DNA from: CAXPZW01 sp049594615 | GTDB lineage: Bacteria; Bacteroidota; Bacteroidia; Flavobacteriales_D; Sanyastnellaceae | Direction of reading: 5' to 3' | Assembly: GCA_049594615.1 (NCBI GenBank) | Contig: JBMYJR010000015.1 | Coordinates: forward strand, 1 to 51,290 | DNA length: 51,290 nucleotides | In this document: piece by piece, positions 8,069 to 16,227 of the stretch | Numbering within the stretch: the stretch's first letter is position 1 | Layout of the letters: each line of letters opens with the position of its first letter | Program-made: the position numbers and the translations under genes | Notes under the pieces: model-generated | Databases searched by the model: none | The model's input: only the letters and a program-made list of their open reading frames with translations | Told to the model about the DNA's origin: nothing

Positions 8069-8526
8069 ATGCCGGGGAACAGCGGACGCGCCACCTCAGG
8101 GCCGTAGAACGACCAAGGAATCGCAGCCAGGATGAACAACAGGCCCAGGGTCATCAGGATGGCCGCGGTGCGGTGAGCGGTCCAGGCCCCATCACGGCGC
8201 TTGGCACGCGAGTATCCAATGGTGATCAGTGCGATGCCAAGGGTCATTTGCAAGGGGTGCTCCATGGCCCAAAAACGCAGGCCGCGCACGCTCATCCAAT
8301 CCGATTGGCCCCAGACCTTGTGCCAGCCGTTCATGAAGAACAGCGCAAAGCCGAGCACCAACTGGATGTGGGTCGAAATCAAGGTGAACAACAGCACCTT
8401 GCGGTTGCCATTGGTGAATTCCTTTTTGCCCATCCATCCGCGCCAGCTGTTGACCAGCGCAAACACGAGCAGAAGCAACACCACCCAACGCAGGGTGCTG
8501 TGCAAGTGAATCAATCCTGTAGCCAT
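8065..8526 (-). CDS. Four-helix cytochrome-b-like membrane protein
   Basis: The 153-residue product matches a Bacteroidota family of small membrane proteins, often labelled cytochrome B. It starts with the hallmark TGLIHLHSTLRW and has four spans. Histidines sit at or near span ends (HLHSTLRW, ISTHIQLVLGF, MEHPLQM and TAHRTAAI) and could ligate haem. That haem binding is inferred from the pattern, not shown. It overlaps the next gene, a cytochrome c lipoprotein, by four bases, which supports an electron-transfer pair. It begins 27 bases after efp. Confidence 0.7.
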   Translation of the reverse strand: MATGLIHLHSTLRWVVLLLLVFALVNSWRGWMGKKEFTNGNRKVLLFTLISTHIQLVLGFALFFMNGWHKVWGQSDWMSVRGLRFWAMEHPLQMTLGIALITIGYSRAKRRDGAWTAHRTAAILMTLGLLFILAAIPWSFYGPEVARPLFPGM

Positions 8527-8553
8527 AGGTATCGTTTGGGCCGCAGCCCGGGT

Positions 8554-9120
8554 TTACTTTTTGATGCGCTCGGAGTACGACCCGTCGCGCGTGTCCACTT
8601 TCACCCAGTCGCCGGTGTTGATGAACAACGGCACGCGGATTTCTGCGCCGGTGTCAATGGTCGCAGGCTTGAGCGTGTTGGTGGCGGTATCGCCTTTGAT
8701 GCCGGGCTCGGTATACGTGATCTCGCATTCAACATGCGCAGGCAGGTCCACGTTCAAAATGTCTTCCTCTTCGGCGTGGAACATCACTTGACAGTCCAGG
8801 CCGTCTTTGAGGAAATCAGGGGCGTTGATTTTCACCTTGGGCACAGCCACTTGCTCGTAGTCCTCCATGTTCATGAAGTGGTACCCCATGTCGTCGTTGT
8901 AGAGGTACTGGTAATGGCGGGTTTCGATGCGGACGGTCTCGATCTTAACCCCAGCGTTGAAGGTGTTGTCCAGCACCTTGCCGGTGTTGAGGTTCTTGAG
9001 TTTGGTGCGCACAAAGGCCGGGCCTTTACCGGGTTTCACGTGGAGGAACTCGATGATTTGCCAGAGGTCGTTGTTGTACTTGATGCACAGGCCGTTCTTG
9101 ATGTCGGAAGTGGTCGCCAT
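8554..9120 (-). CDS. efp: Translation elongation factor P
   Basis: EF-P relieves ribosome stalling at polyproline. The 188-residue length is standard, with the KOW-like first domain and two OB domains. The tip loop reads KPGKGPAF, so the conserved Lys that is modified in other bacteria is present. The C-terminal signature around IDTGAEIRVPLFINTGDWVKV is intact. The ATG at 9120 follows an exact TAnnTTTG box at 9140-9147, giving a very short leader. No epmA/epmB-type modification gene is in the window. Confidence 0.97.
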   Translation of the reverse strand: MATTSDIKNGLCIKYNNDLWQIIEFLHVKPGKGPAFVRTKLKNLNTGKVLDNTFNAGVKIETVRIETRHYQYLYNDDMGYHFMNMEDYEQVAVPKVKINAPDFLKDGLDCQVMFHAEEEDILNVDLPAHVECEITYTEPGIKGDTATNTLKPATIDTGAEIRVPLFINTGDWVKVDTRDGSYSERIKK

Positions 9121-9139
9121 TTCAGGGAAAATTTGCTCC

Positions 9140-9147
9140 CAAAAATA
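9140..9147 (-). promoter_or_regulatory. Candidate promoter -7 box for efp
   Basis: The minus strand reads TATTTTTG, an exact TAnnTTTG match, 20 bases before the efp ATG. No TTG was found 17-23 bases further upstream. Transcription would begin about 13 bases before the start codon. Confidence 0.45.
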
Positions 9148-9188
9148 CCGCGCTGCTTGAGAATATCGGTGCGCGAGGCGGTTTTTCC

Positions 9189-9509
9189 CTATTCCAGCAG
9201 TACGCGCACGGTGAGCACCTCGCCGCTGGCAAAGGCCACCCGGCAGAAGTAGATGCCGCGTTGCAAGGTGTGCACGTCCACGACAATGGCGGTGGATTGG
9301 GCGCTTGCTCTTTGCGGACCTGTAGTGTGCAGAACGGTGCCAGCGAGGTCCAAAAGCTCTGCGTTAAAAGCTTGATTTGCAGGACTGGTGACCTCCAACA
9401 CAAACCGGTCGGTCACCGGGTTGGGTGCCACACGTGCGGTGGGTTTGGAGGATTGTGCGTACGCCAAGAGCGGCAACGCCAAAAGCGCTATGGTCCAGAG
9501 AAATCGCAT
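9189..9509 (-). CDS. Signal peptide plus T9SS type A sorting domain only
   Basis: The 106-residue protein has a signal peptide (cleavage near AYAQ), about ten linker residues and then a C-terminal type IX secretion sorting domain. That domain shows VAPNPVTDRFVLEV at its start, LLDLAGTVL in the middle and GIYFCRVAFASGEVLTVRVLLE at the end. There is no passenger domain between signal and tail. In normal T9SS cargo the tail guides a large N-terminal domain across the outer membrane and is then removed. Here it may be a remnant of a larger gene, a minimal cargo, or a competitor for the sorting machinery. The gene stands between efp and a barrel gene with no shared overlap. Confidence 0.8.
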   Translation of the reverse strand: MRFLWTIALLALPLLAYAQSSKPTARVAPNPVTDRFVLEVTSPANQAFNAELLDLAGTVLHTTGPQRASAQSTAIVVDVHTLQRGIYFCRVAFASGEVLTVRVLLE

Positions 9510-9563
9510 TGTTCAGGTACTTAGGTATACGGCAAAAACAATGCCCGGGTTGGCCGACGGATG

Positions 9564-11642
9564 TTAAAACCGCCAGCGCAGCTGCACCTTGAGTTCGGTG
9601 CGGGTGTTGCCCTCGATGGCGTTCAGCCCCGAGCCGATCTCATTGCGATCGGTGTAGTACCACTGCGAGTAGCGCACCCACAGATCGATCTTTTTGTAGA
9701 TCCGCCATTTGGCCATCACGTAAAAGCGCGACCCACGTCCAAAGTACGGGGGGATGGACCAGGAGTACAGCACGTCGTTTTCAAACGCGTACACGCGCGA
9801 ATCCCAGCTGTCCGCATCAAACAAAGCATAGCGCAGCGCCAGGGTCACCGGCCAGTCCATCTTTTTGAAGATCAAATCTTGGTAAAACAGGAAGCCGTGT
9901 TCGGTGTCGCCCTCCCCCACTTGGGCGCGCACCCACTCCGCGCGAGACTTGAGACGCACACTGGGGGCCACGTAGTAGCTGGCATTGAGGCGCACTTGTT
10001 GGCGCAGTTCTTCCCCGGGAGTGTCGATGACGGTTTCGCTGCCGGTGATGTTGCGTTCACGCATTCTACGCCGGAAACGCATGTAGAACTCGTTTTTGCG
10101 CGAGGGCTTGTAGTTGAGCTGCACAAAATGATCCACCCCTTGCGAGGGCGCATCCACCCGAAAGCGCAACCACGGAAAGCGGAATTGATCGGCATAAGCT
10201 GCTACCCGCCATTGTTGGCTGATCTTCCATTCGAGCGCAGTGTACATCCCGCTTTCATTGGCCGGGCGCGAAAGCTCGCCAAAGGGCAGGCCCAACAAGT
10301 TGTGGTAATCCCGGTCGTAACGGCGGTAGACCACCGAGGCGCTCAAATCCGGATGCAGCGCCAGCAGCGCGCCTTGGATCAACGCCGTTCCGCCCGAGGC
10401 GCTGCGGGCCACTTCGCCAAACAGGTTCAAGCTGCCGCGCAGGTAGTGGTAATCCGCACCAATCACGGTGTTCTGGTTGGCGTTGAAATCAAACTGGTTG
10501 TAGATGGTCAGGTTGCGCACCACATCGGCGTCGTAGTCCGAGTAAATTCCGGTCACCCCCACGCTGAATCCGCGGGTGTGGTAACGCACGTTGCCGCCCA
10601 TGTGCCGCTCGCGGATGGCGTCGGCGTCAAAGAGCTCTGCGGCGGTGCGGTGCAGGCCAGTCAGTTGGAAGGAAGAGATCTGTTGCTGGTCCGGGTTGGA
10701 CAGTGAATCGGGCTCCACCACGTTGGCGTCGATGCCTTTGGAGGAGTAAAAGCCCGTTGCCGTCCAATCGCCTTTGCCCAGGGTGAAGGCCGCACCGCGC
10801 ATAAACCGGTTCTCGTCCACCGAGGTGTACGGGCGGATGCCACGGCCGCTGCGCTTGACGTTCATCACATACGAGCTCTTGCCCAGTCCCAACCCGCTCC
10901 AGGCGGTCACGCCTTGGCCAAATTGGATTTGGTAGTCGCCCACCACCACGTCGCGCACCAAGCCTTGGTCGTGGTAATGCAAGTGGCCGGAGTAAAAGTC
11001 GAATCCGTTGGCGTTTTGGCCTTGGAAGAATTCCTCGCCGGGGTCTTTCTCGGCGGTGAAACCCACGCTCAGGTGGTCCTTGTAGCGGTAGCGGTAGCGC
11101 AAAAACACCCGGCCCGGGTCGCCCAAAAAATCGTTGGTGGTGTCGGCATCGCTCCCATTGCGGAAGCCGTCGGCCTGCTCAAAGGTGTACTGGTAGCGCA
11201 TGACAAGGTCGTGCGTGCCGTCGTTGAGCAGTTTGCCCAGGCTGAGCTGCTCCAACTCGCTGGGTGGGGCCACCGTCACAAAGGGCTGGATGTTGCGGAT
11301 GGTGCGCACATCAAACCCTTCTACGGCTTGCAATTCGTAAATGCTGTTGAGCTTGCCATATTGGGCAATGTGGCCCAGCAGGTTCAGGATCTGAATGTCG
11401 CTGAGCATAAGCAAATCGCGCAGCTCCTCTTCGGTGGCGCCGTTGAGGTTGAGCGGGCGATCGAGGTAGTCGCTGAAGCGGTCAAAAAGGGTGGTGTAGT
11501 CGAGTTCCACGTCTTCATCCAGGATCTCGGCGATGGCCTCGATGCGTTGTTCGATGATGAGGGTGGCTTCGTCGTCCTGCGCCCAGAGGAGTGTGGGGCA
11601 GAGCAGTATCAAGATCAACAGGCCTTTAACGCACCGGCGCAT
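9564..11642 (-). CDS. Helix-hairpin-helix plus outer-membrane barrel protein
   Basis: The 692-residue exported protein has a signal peptide ending near LLWAQ. An N-terminal helix-hairpin-helix region of the ComEA type lies at about residues 60-125 (PLNLNGATEEELRDLL, YELQAVEGFDVRTIRNI). Some 500 residues of amphipathic beta strands follow and end QLRWRF. A terminal Phe after alternating residues is the usual outer-membrane barrel assembly signal. In other bacteria this type of helix-hairpin-helix binds DNA, so a surface or periplasmic DNA role is possible but untested here. The ATG overlaps the end of the upstream barrel gene by 17 bases, so the pair is probably one transcript. Confidence 0.82.
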   Translation of the reverse strand: MRRCVKGLLILILLCPTLLWAQDDEATLIIEQRIEAIAEILDEDVELDYTTLFDRFSDYLDRPLNLNGATEEELRDLLMLSDIQILNLLGHIAQYGKLNSIYELQAVEGFDVRTIRNIQPFVTVAPPSELEQLSLGKLLNDGTHDLVMRYQYTFEQADGFRNGSDADTTNDFLGDPGRVFLRYRYRYKDHLSVGFTAEKDPGEEFFQGQNANGFDFYSGHLHYHDQGLVRDVVVGDYQIQFGQGVTAWSGLGLGKSSYVMNVKRSGRGIRPYTSVDENRFMRGAAFTLGKGDWTATGFYSSKGIDANVVEPDSLSNPDQQQISSFQLTGLHRTAAELFDADAIRERHMGGNVRYHTRGFSVGVTGIYSDYDADVVRNLTIYNQFDFNANQNTVIGADYHYLRGSLNLFGEVARSASGGTALIQGALLALHPDLSASVVYRRYDRDYHNLLGLPFGELSRPANESGMYTALEWKISQQWRVAAYADQFRFPWLRFRVDAPSQGVDHFVQLNYKPSRKNEFYMRFRRRMRERNITGSETVIDTPGEELRQQVRLNASYYVAPSVRLKSRAEWVRAQVGEGDTEHGFLFYQDLIFKKMDWPVTLALRYALFDADSWDSRVYAFENDVLYSWSIPPYFGRGSRFYVMAKWRIYKKIDLWVRYSQWYYTDRNEIGSGLNAIEGNTRTELKVQLRWRF

Positions 11643-12444
11643 AGCTCAGGGTGAGTTGCGGCGCAAAGCCAAGTTGGTTGTGGTAGGCCGCGGCCAAATC
11701 CAAACGGAAATCCCCGGCGAGGTATCCTACACCAAAGGACGTCTGCGCAGGCGCACTGCCCACCCCGGCCATCAGCACCACCCGGTCCACGGGTTGGTAT
11801 TGCAGCCCGGCGCGCAGCTGGGGGTCTTCGTTGAGTTCCTTCCACACCTCGCCCGAAAGCTGGACCGCATCGGAAAACCGGTACCTGGCCCCGCCCTTGA
11901 GCACAATGGGCAAGCGCTCATCCCCAATCTCCACAAACTGCGAACGGGTGGGGTTGAACAGCGCGCCGGCCAAGGTGAGGTTGTCGGTCATTTGGTACAA
12001 AAAGCCGATGTCGCCACTGAGGGTGGTGGCGTTGCCGTAGCCGTTGCCCACGCGCAGGCTGTGGAAGTTGAGCTTGACGCCCGCAGACACCTTTTCACCC
12101 AACACGCGGCTGTAGGCCACGCCGGTGGTTTGCTCGTTGAACACCGCGTTGCCGTAGCGCACAGTGGTCACGCCCAAGGTGCCCCCGTTTTCAAAGCCAT
12201 AGCTCACGGCCACCCCGCCAATGGAGAGGTCGGCCAGGGCAAAGCGGTTGTCGTAAAACACCCCGGCGCTGATGCCGGCAGCGCCCGACCAATCCAACCC
12301 ACCCGGATTGTAAAAGGCCGACCACACCCCCGACTGGGCCACCGTAGCGTGCCCCAACGCCGCCTGCCCACCGGTCAGGTGGTAGTCTTGACCCGCGCCC
12401 CAAAAGGGCACCGCGAGCATGCAAATCAGTAAGAGATGTTTCAC
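11626..12444 (-). CDS. PorV/PorQ-like outer-membrane beta-barrel protein
   Basis: The 272-residue product starts at a GTG at 12444 (VKHLLLICML), chosen because it begins the signal peptide (cleavage near WGAGQ). The frame is open 23 codons further upstream without coding character. After the signal it shows TGGQAALGHATVA and AFYNPGGLDW, the opening pattern of the FadL-like PorV/PorQ barrels of Bacteroidota, followed by regular beta strands. PorV and PorQ work as shuttle or scaffold parts of type IX secretion. Assignment to one of them is not secure, so no symbol is given. It overlaps the next gene by 17 bases. Confidence 0.72.
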   Translation of the reverse strand: MKHLLLICMLAVPFWGAGQDYHLTGGQAALGHATVAQSGVWSAFYNPGGLDWSGAAGISAGVFYDNRFALADLSIGGVAVSYGFENGGTLGVTTVRYGNAVFNEQTTGVAYSRVLGEKVSAGVKLNFHSLRVGNGYGNATTLSGDIGFLYQMTDNLTLAGALFNPTRSQFVEIGDERLPIVLKGGARYRFSDAVQLSGEVWKELNEDPQLRAGLQYQPVDRVVLMAGVGSAPAQTSFGVGYLAGDFRLDLAAAYHNQLGFAPQLTLSYAPVR

Positions 12445-12537
12445 GCCGTGAAAATAGAAAACAAGGCTGCGTGAAAGCCGCCATTCACCAAGTGATCTGC
12501 ATGAAATCAACACACAACATATTCAACGAAAATACCC

Positions 12538-12545
12538 TACCTTTG
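12538..12545 (+). promoter_or_regulatory. Candidate promoter -7 box for tRNA-Leu/tig
   Basis: The bases TACCTTTG followed by C match TAnnTTTG exactly. They lie 20 bases before the first base of the tRNA, which fits a normal tRNA precursor with a short 5' leader. A -33 TTG was not found. Confidence 0.5.
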
Positions 12546-12565
12546 CCCCCCATTTTTCCGGCCAT

Positions 12566-12650
<85 letters not shown>

Positions 12651-12686
12651 CAAAGTAAACTCCGCCGGAGGGGTACAAATACGCAC

Positions 12687-14042
12687 ATGGAAATTACACG
12701 TGACAACATCGACGCGCTGAACGCCAAGCTCACCGTCAAAGTCGTGGAAGGCGATTACAAGCCCGCCGTCGACGCCGCATTGAAAGATTACCGCAAGAAC
12801 ATGACCTTGCCCGGCTTCCGTCCCGGCAACGTGCCCATGACTGTGGTGAAAAAGCGCGTAGGCAAGGCCGTACTCGCCGAGGAGATCAACAAACTCCTGA
12901 GCGAATCGCTCCACAACTACATCACCGAAAACAAGCTGGAGGTATTGGGGCAGCCCATGCCGGTGGAAAGCGATGTGGAAGAAGGCGATTGGGACAATCC
13001 CACCGAGTTCACCTTCAACTACGAGATGGGCCTCGCCCCTGAAATCGAAGTGAAGCTCGACAAGGTCAAAGAGACCTACTACAGCATCAAGGTCGACGAC
13101 AAGATGGTGGACGAAGAAGTCAACAACCTCGCCCGCCGCTTTGGCAGCCTCTCGGAGCCGGAAAAAAGCGAAGCCAGCGACATGCTCATGGGCACCTTCA
13201 TCCAACTCACCCCCGAAGGGGAGATCCTCGAAGGTGGCATCCTAAACGACGGCACCGTATCCATCGAGTTCGTAGACGACAAGAAAATCCAGAAAGCCCT
13301 GGTTGGCCTTGAAAAAGGCGCCGAGGTAGACCTGGACGCCGCCAAGGTATCTCGCGATCAGGAGGACCTGAGCCGCATGCTGGGCATCTCCGCTGAAGAG
13401 GTGGCTGCCTTGCCCAAAGGCGATTTCCGCTTCCGCGTGAACGAAATCCGCCGCCTGGCTCCTTCGGAGATCAACCAAGAGCTGTTCGACAAGGCCTTTG
13501 GTGAAGGCAACATAGAGGACGAAGCCGGCTTCCGTACCCGCATCGCCGAAAACATCGAAAACGCCCTCAAGCGCGACCAAGACTGGTACTTCAAAAACCA
13601 GCTGAGCGAAAACCTGATCGAGCACTTCAACCCTGAACTGCCCGACGCCTTCCTCAAGCGCTGGATCAAGGCCACCAACGAAAAACCCCTCACCGACGAG
13701 CAACTCAACACCGAATACCCCGGCTACGCCAAAAGCGTGAAGTGGCAACTGATCGAGGAGCGCATCGCACGCGCCAACGACGTCAAGGTGGAATACCCCG
13801 AGATGCTGGACCACGTGAAGGCCAACCTCGCCGGCCAGTACGCCCAATACGGACTGCCCCTGGACGAGGAGACCTTGGAGAAGTACGCCGCCAACGCCCT
13901 GAGCAACAAGGAGGAAGTGCAGCGCATCTTCGAGCTGATCCGCGAGGAGAAGGTCATCGCCTCGGCCAAGGACCAAATCAAACTGAAGGAAAAATCCGTG
14001 AGCATTGACGAGTTCAAGAAACTGGTCAATCCGGATGCTTAA
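12687..14042 (+). CDS. tig: Trigger factor, ribosome-bound chaperone
   Basis: Trigger factor sits at the ribosome exit tunnel and shields new chains. The 451-residue product has the N-terminal ribosome-docking domain with the signature GFRPGNVP (residues 43-50). A peptidyl-prolyl isomerase-like insert lies in the middle and looks weakly conserved, as in other Bacteroidota. The long helical C-terminal arms make up the rest. The start at 12687 (MEITRDNID) is the family start; the frame is open upstream through the tRNA gene, which is not coding. In many bacteria tig precedes clpP-clpX; here it is 20 kb away. A strong terminator follows at 14067. Confidence 0.96.
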   Translation: MEITRDNIDALNAKLTVKVVEGDYKPAVDAALKDYRKNMTLPGFRPGNVPMTVVKKRVGKAVLAEEINKLLSESLHNYITENKLEVLGQPMPVESDVEEGDWDNPTEFTFNYEMGLAPEIEVKLDKVKETYYSIKVDDKMVDEEVNNLARRFGSLSEPEKSEASDMLMGTFIQLTPEGEILEGGILNDGTVSIEFVDDKKIQKALVGLEKGAEVDLDAAKVSRDQEDLSRMLGISAEEVAALPKGDFRFRVNEIRRLAPSEINQELFDKAFGEGNIEDEAGFRTRIAENIENALKRDQDWYFKNQLSENLIEHFNPELPDAFLKRWIKATNEKPLTDEQLNTEYPGYAKSVKWQLIEERIARANDVKVEYPEMLDHVKANLAGQYAQYGLPLDEETLEKYAANALSNKEEVQRIFELIREEKVIASAKDQIKLKEKSVSIDEFKKLVNPDA

Positions 14043-14066
14043 TTACCTGGACGAATTCGTCAGAAA

Positions 14067-14089
14067 GGGCTGCCAACGGCGGCCCTTTT
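14067..14089 (+). terminator. Intrinsic terminator after tig
   Basis: GGGCTGCC and GGCGGCCC form an 8-base stem with one G-T pair and a 3-base loop, followed by TTTT. It lies 24 bases after the tig stop. Confidence 0.8.
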
Positions 14090-14143
14090 CTTTGGCCCCA
14101 ACTTTCTGCAAGGCCGGATAGGCAGGAGGCACTTCGGTCGTTG

Positions 14144-14223
14144 GTGTCGCTTGGGCGCGACACGCTGAGCACTGCGCTGCTATTTGCAGGTGAGAAGGAA
14201 TGCAGAACGGGTAATGAACCCGT
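14144..14223. repeat. Two perfect inverted repeats in the tig / DUF3299 intergenic space
   Basis: The 291-base stretch between tig and the minus-strand lipoprotein gene holds no convincing gene. It contains GTGTCGC/GCGACAC (14144-14163, 6-base loop) and ACGGGT/ACCCGT (14207-14223, 5-base loop). A terminator hairpin lies at either side (14067 and 14229). Together these could fold as a structured RNA or be spacer debris between convergent genes. Confidence 0.4.
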
Positions 14224-14228
14224 GGACA

Positions 14229-14251
14229 CAAAAAAAGCCGCATCAGCGGCT
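14229..14251 (-). terminator. Intrinsic terminator for the ABC/DUF3299 operon
   Basis: On the minus strand AGCCGC and GCGGCT form a perfect 6-base stem around a 4-base loop, followed by seven T. It lies about 80 bases after the stop of the lipoprotein gene and should end that convergent transcript. Confidence 0.75.
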
Positions 14252-14333
14252 CAATACTCTTCGATTGTCTTCAGCGCAAGCGAACCGTGGGCCCACTTTG
14301 CACTTCCCAACTACAAAAGACTCCAAGGACATT

Positions 14334-15038
14334 TTACTCGTATTCTTCCGCCCCCTCAAGAATGTAATTCATCTGGTACACGTCATCCGCATTCAGGGCG
14401 AGTTTGCCGCGGAAGGTGAGGCGTTCGTCGGTTTCGTACATGCGGTTTTCGTCTTTGAAGCGTAGGTCCACGACCGATTCCGGGCCGGCGCCGCCGCAGA
14501 AGAAGCAGTTGGCAAAGGGGTAACGGCTGAGCACGTAGAAGTTCTCGTCGTAGTCCACCGGGATGATGTAGCCGGTGATATACACTTCGCGGCCGGCAAG
14601 GGCCTTGACATTTTCGCCGAAGGTGGGTTTCCAGTAGTAGGCGTCGAGCTCTTCCACGTAGACGTCTTTGAACTCCACGTCGGTGAGTTGCTTCCAGGTG
14701 AGTTCTTCCAGGCCATCGGCGTTTTGGATGGAGACGCCCAGGTCTTCGGCGGCCACTACGTTGTCGACGCCAACAGGGTCGTTGGCAGTGACATCGACGC
14801 GGTCCATTTCCTCTTCACCGGGCCACCCTGCTGAGGTGGTGGTGCTGTTGGGAAAGTCGTCGTCGATGGAGGCGGAAACCGCTTCCACATTTTCGCTGCC
14901 TTGGGCCTCGACCAGCTCAGAGCGGGTCTCGGGGGAAATGTTGGTGGGCGGTTCGTGCTTGCACGCAGACGACAAGTTCAGGGCCGAAATGCCGGCCACT
15001 GCCAAAATCCACATTGTAATCGTTTTCCGCTTATCCAT
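14334..15038 (-). CDS. DUF3299-like lipoprotein next to an ABC transporter
   Basis: The 234-residue product starts MDKRKTITM and has a lipobox ending SSAC. An acidic, Ser/Thr-rich linker follows, then a C-terminal domain with LAGREVYITGYIIPVD, YVLSRYPFANCFFCGGAGPES and LRFKDENRMYETDERLTFRGKL. That pattern (an 'x-GY-x-P' strand followed by a Cys-containing FFCGGAGPE loop) matches DUF3299. Genes of this family often sit beside MacB/Lol-type ABC transporters, as here. In some Proteobacteria such clusters respond to zinc, but nothing in this sequence proves a zinc link. The ATG lies inside the end of the permease gene (8-base overlap), so the three genes form one operon. Confidence 0.75.
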   Translation of the reverse strand: MDKRKTITMWILAVAGISALNLSSACKHEPPTNISPETRSELVEAQGSENVEAVSASIDDDFPNSTTTSAGWPGEEEMDRVDVTANDPVGVDNVVAAEDLGVSIQNADGLEELTWKQLTDVEFKDVYVEELDAYYWKPTFGENVKALAGREVYITGYIIPVDYDENFYVLSRYPFANCFFCGGAGPESVVDLRFKDENRMYETDERLTFRGKLALNADDVYQMNYILEGAEEYE

Positions 15039-16227
15039 CAGCCAGTGTGTTTGAGATGTCAATGCGCATGGCTTTGACTGCAGGCAAGAGTGATGCCATC
15101 TTCCCAACAAAGATAGTGATCACCAACAAGACCAAGTCTGTGAAGGACGGCGCCAAATCCGTGAGCCCGTAGTGAAAGCGGTCTTCCAAAACCGCAGAAA
15201 GCACAAGCAATCCAATCCGCGAAAGCACCCAGCCCACCACAAAGCCGATGAGGCTCATCAAGGCCCCTTCCATCACAATCATGGTCAGGATGGTGAAACG
15301 GCTGCCGCCCATGGTACGCATGAGCGCAAGTTCGTAGCGGCGTTCCCGCAAGGAACTGTACAACGCGATAAACACACTGATGGCCGATAAGATCATAATC
15401 AAAATGCCAATGGCTGTGAACGCGTCCATGCCAATGCCAAAGTTCTTGTTGAGGCGGTTGACCTCAATGGCCGGGAGCGACACCATGATCTTAGAATCGC
15501 GCAGCATGCCGGGGATGCGCACCGAGGCCAGCAGGTTGGAGGTTTTGACCAACACGGCAGTGATTTCCTTGTCCTCTTCGGCCATAGGAGGCTCGTCCGG
15601 CTTCTCGTGCACGCGCCACACCGACGAGAGGTTGCACAGCATCAGGTTGTCGACCACACTTCGGGTCGGCTCAAAAACACCTACCACCTTGAATGCGTGG
15701 TTCTTGTGCACGTCCGTTGTATCATCCAGACCGTGCGAACTGAAAAAGGTATCCCCCAGTTTGAGGCCGGTTTCTTGGGCCACTTTACTCCCGAGGGTGA
15801 CCTCGAAATCGCTTTCGTACAAGCGGCCGTTGTCGAGGGTGGCGCCGTAATGCTCGGCGTAGGCGTGTTCGGTGCCCACGATGCGGTACTTCTGGAAGTT
15901 ATCGCCGTAGGACATGGGGATCCACTCCTTGACCATGCCCTTGACCATCGGGTTCTTGAGAAAGCGTTCGGTTTCCTGCAGGTTGATGTTCCCCGTGGGC
16001 GCATCCACCTGGTACACGCTGGACAGGATGAGCTGCAGCGGAGACCCTTTGGCCCCGAGCACCATGTCGATGTCTTTGATGTTGCGGTCAAACTGTTCTT
16101 TGAACTGGGTTTGGACCGTGTACAACAGGCTGATCATGCCCACACCAAAGGCCATCAGAATGATGCTGAGTGCGGCGCGCAGCGGCTTGTGGCGGATGTT
16201 GGCCACACTGATCTTAAACAGGTTCAC
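15031..16227 (-). CDS. MacB/FtsX-type ABC transporter permease
   Basis: The 398-residue product has one N-terminal membrane span (about residues 15-38), a periplasmic domain of roughly 220 residues and three C-terminal spans. This is the layout of FtsX/MacB/LolC permeases, which do not move solutes but drive periplasmic work by mechanotransmission. The segment ALMRTMGGSRFTILTMIVMEG matches the coupling helix that contacts the ATPase. The start overlaps the ATPase stop by four bases. The adjacent lipoprotein suggests that it processes or delivers an envelope component; the substrate is unknown. Confidence 0.88.
   Translation of the reverse strand: MNLFKISVANIRHKPLRAALSIILMAFGVGMISLLYTVQTQFKEQFDRNIKDIDMVLGAKGSPLQLILSSVYQVDAPTGNINLQETERFLKNPMVKGMVKEWIPMSYGDNFQKYRIVGTEHAYAEHYGATLDNGRLYESDFEVTLGSKVAQETGLKLGDTFFSSHGLDDTTDVHKNHAFKVVGVFEPTRSVVDNLMLCNLSSVWRVHEKPDEPPMAEEDKEITAVLVKTSNLLASVRIPGMLRDSKIMVSLPAIEVNRLNKNFGIGMDAFTAIGILIMILSAISVFIALYSSLRERRYELALMRTMGGSRFTILTMIVMEGALMSLIGFVVGWVLSRIGLLVLSAVLEDRFHYGLTDLAPSFTDLVLLVITIFVGKMASLLPAVKAMRIDISNTLADG

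Noticed and set aside
6440..8107. 555-codon open frame on the plus strand opposite hflX and the cytochrome gene
   Set aside because: Codon bias in GC-rich genes opens the complementary frame. The product is rich in His, Val and Gln without motifs, and hflX on the other strand is certain.
14246..14337. 29-codon minus-strand frame after the DUF3299-like gene
   Set aside because: It has no family resemblance, no promoter and ends in the terminator stem; most likely chance.
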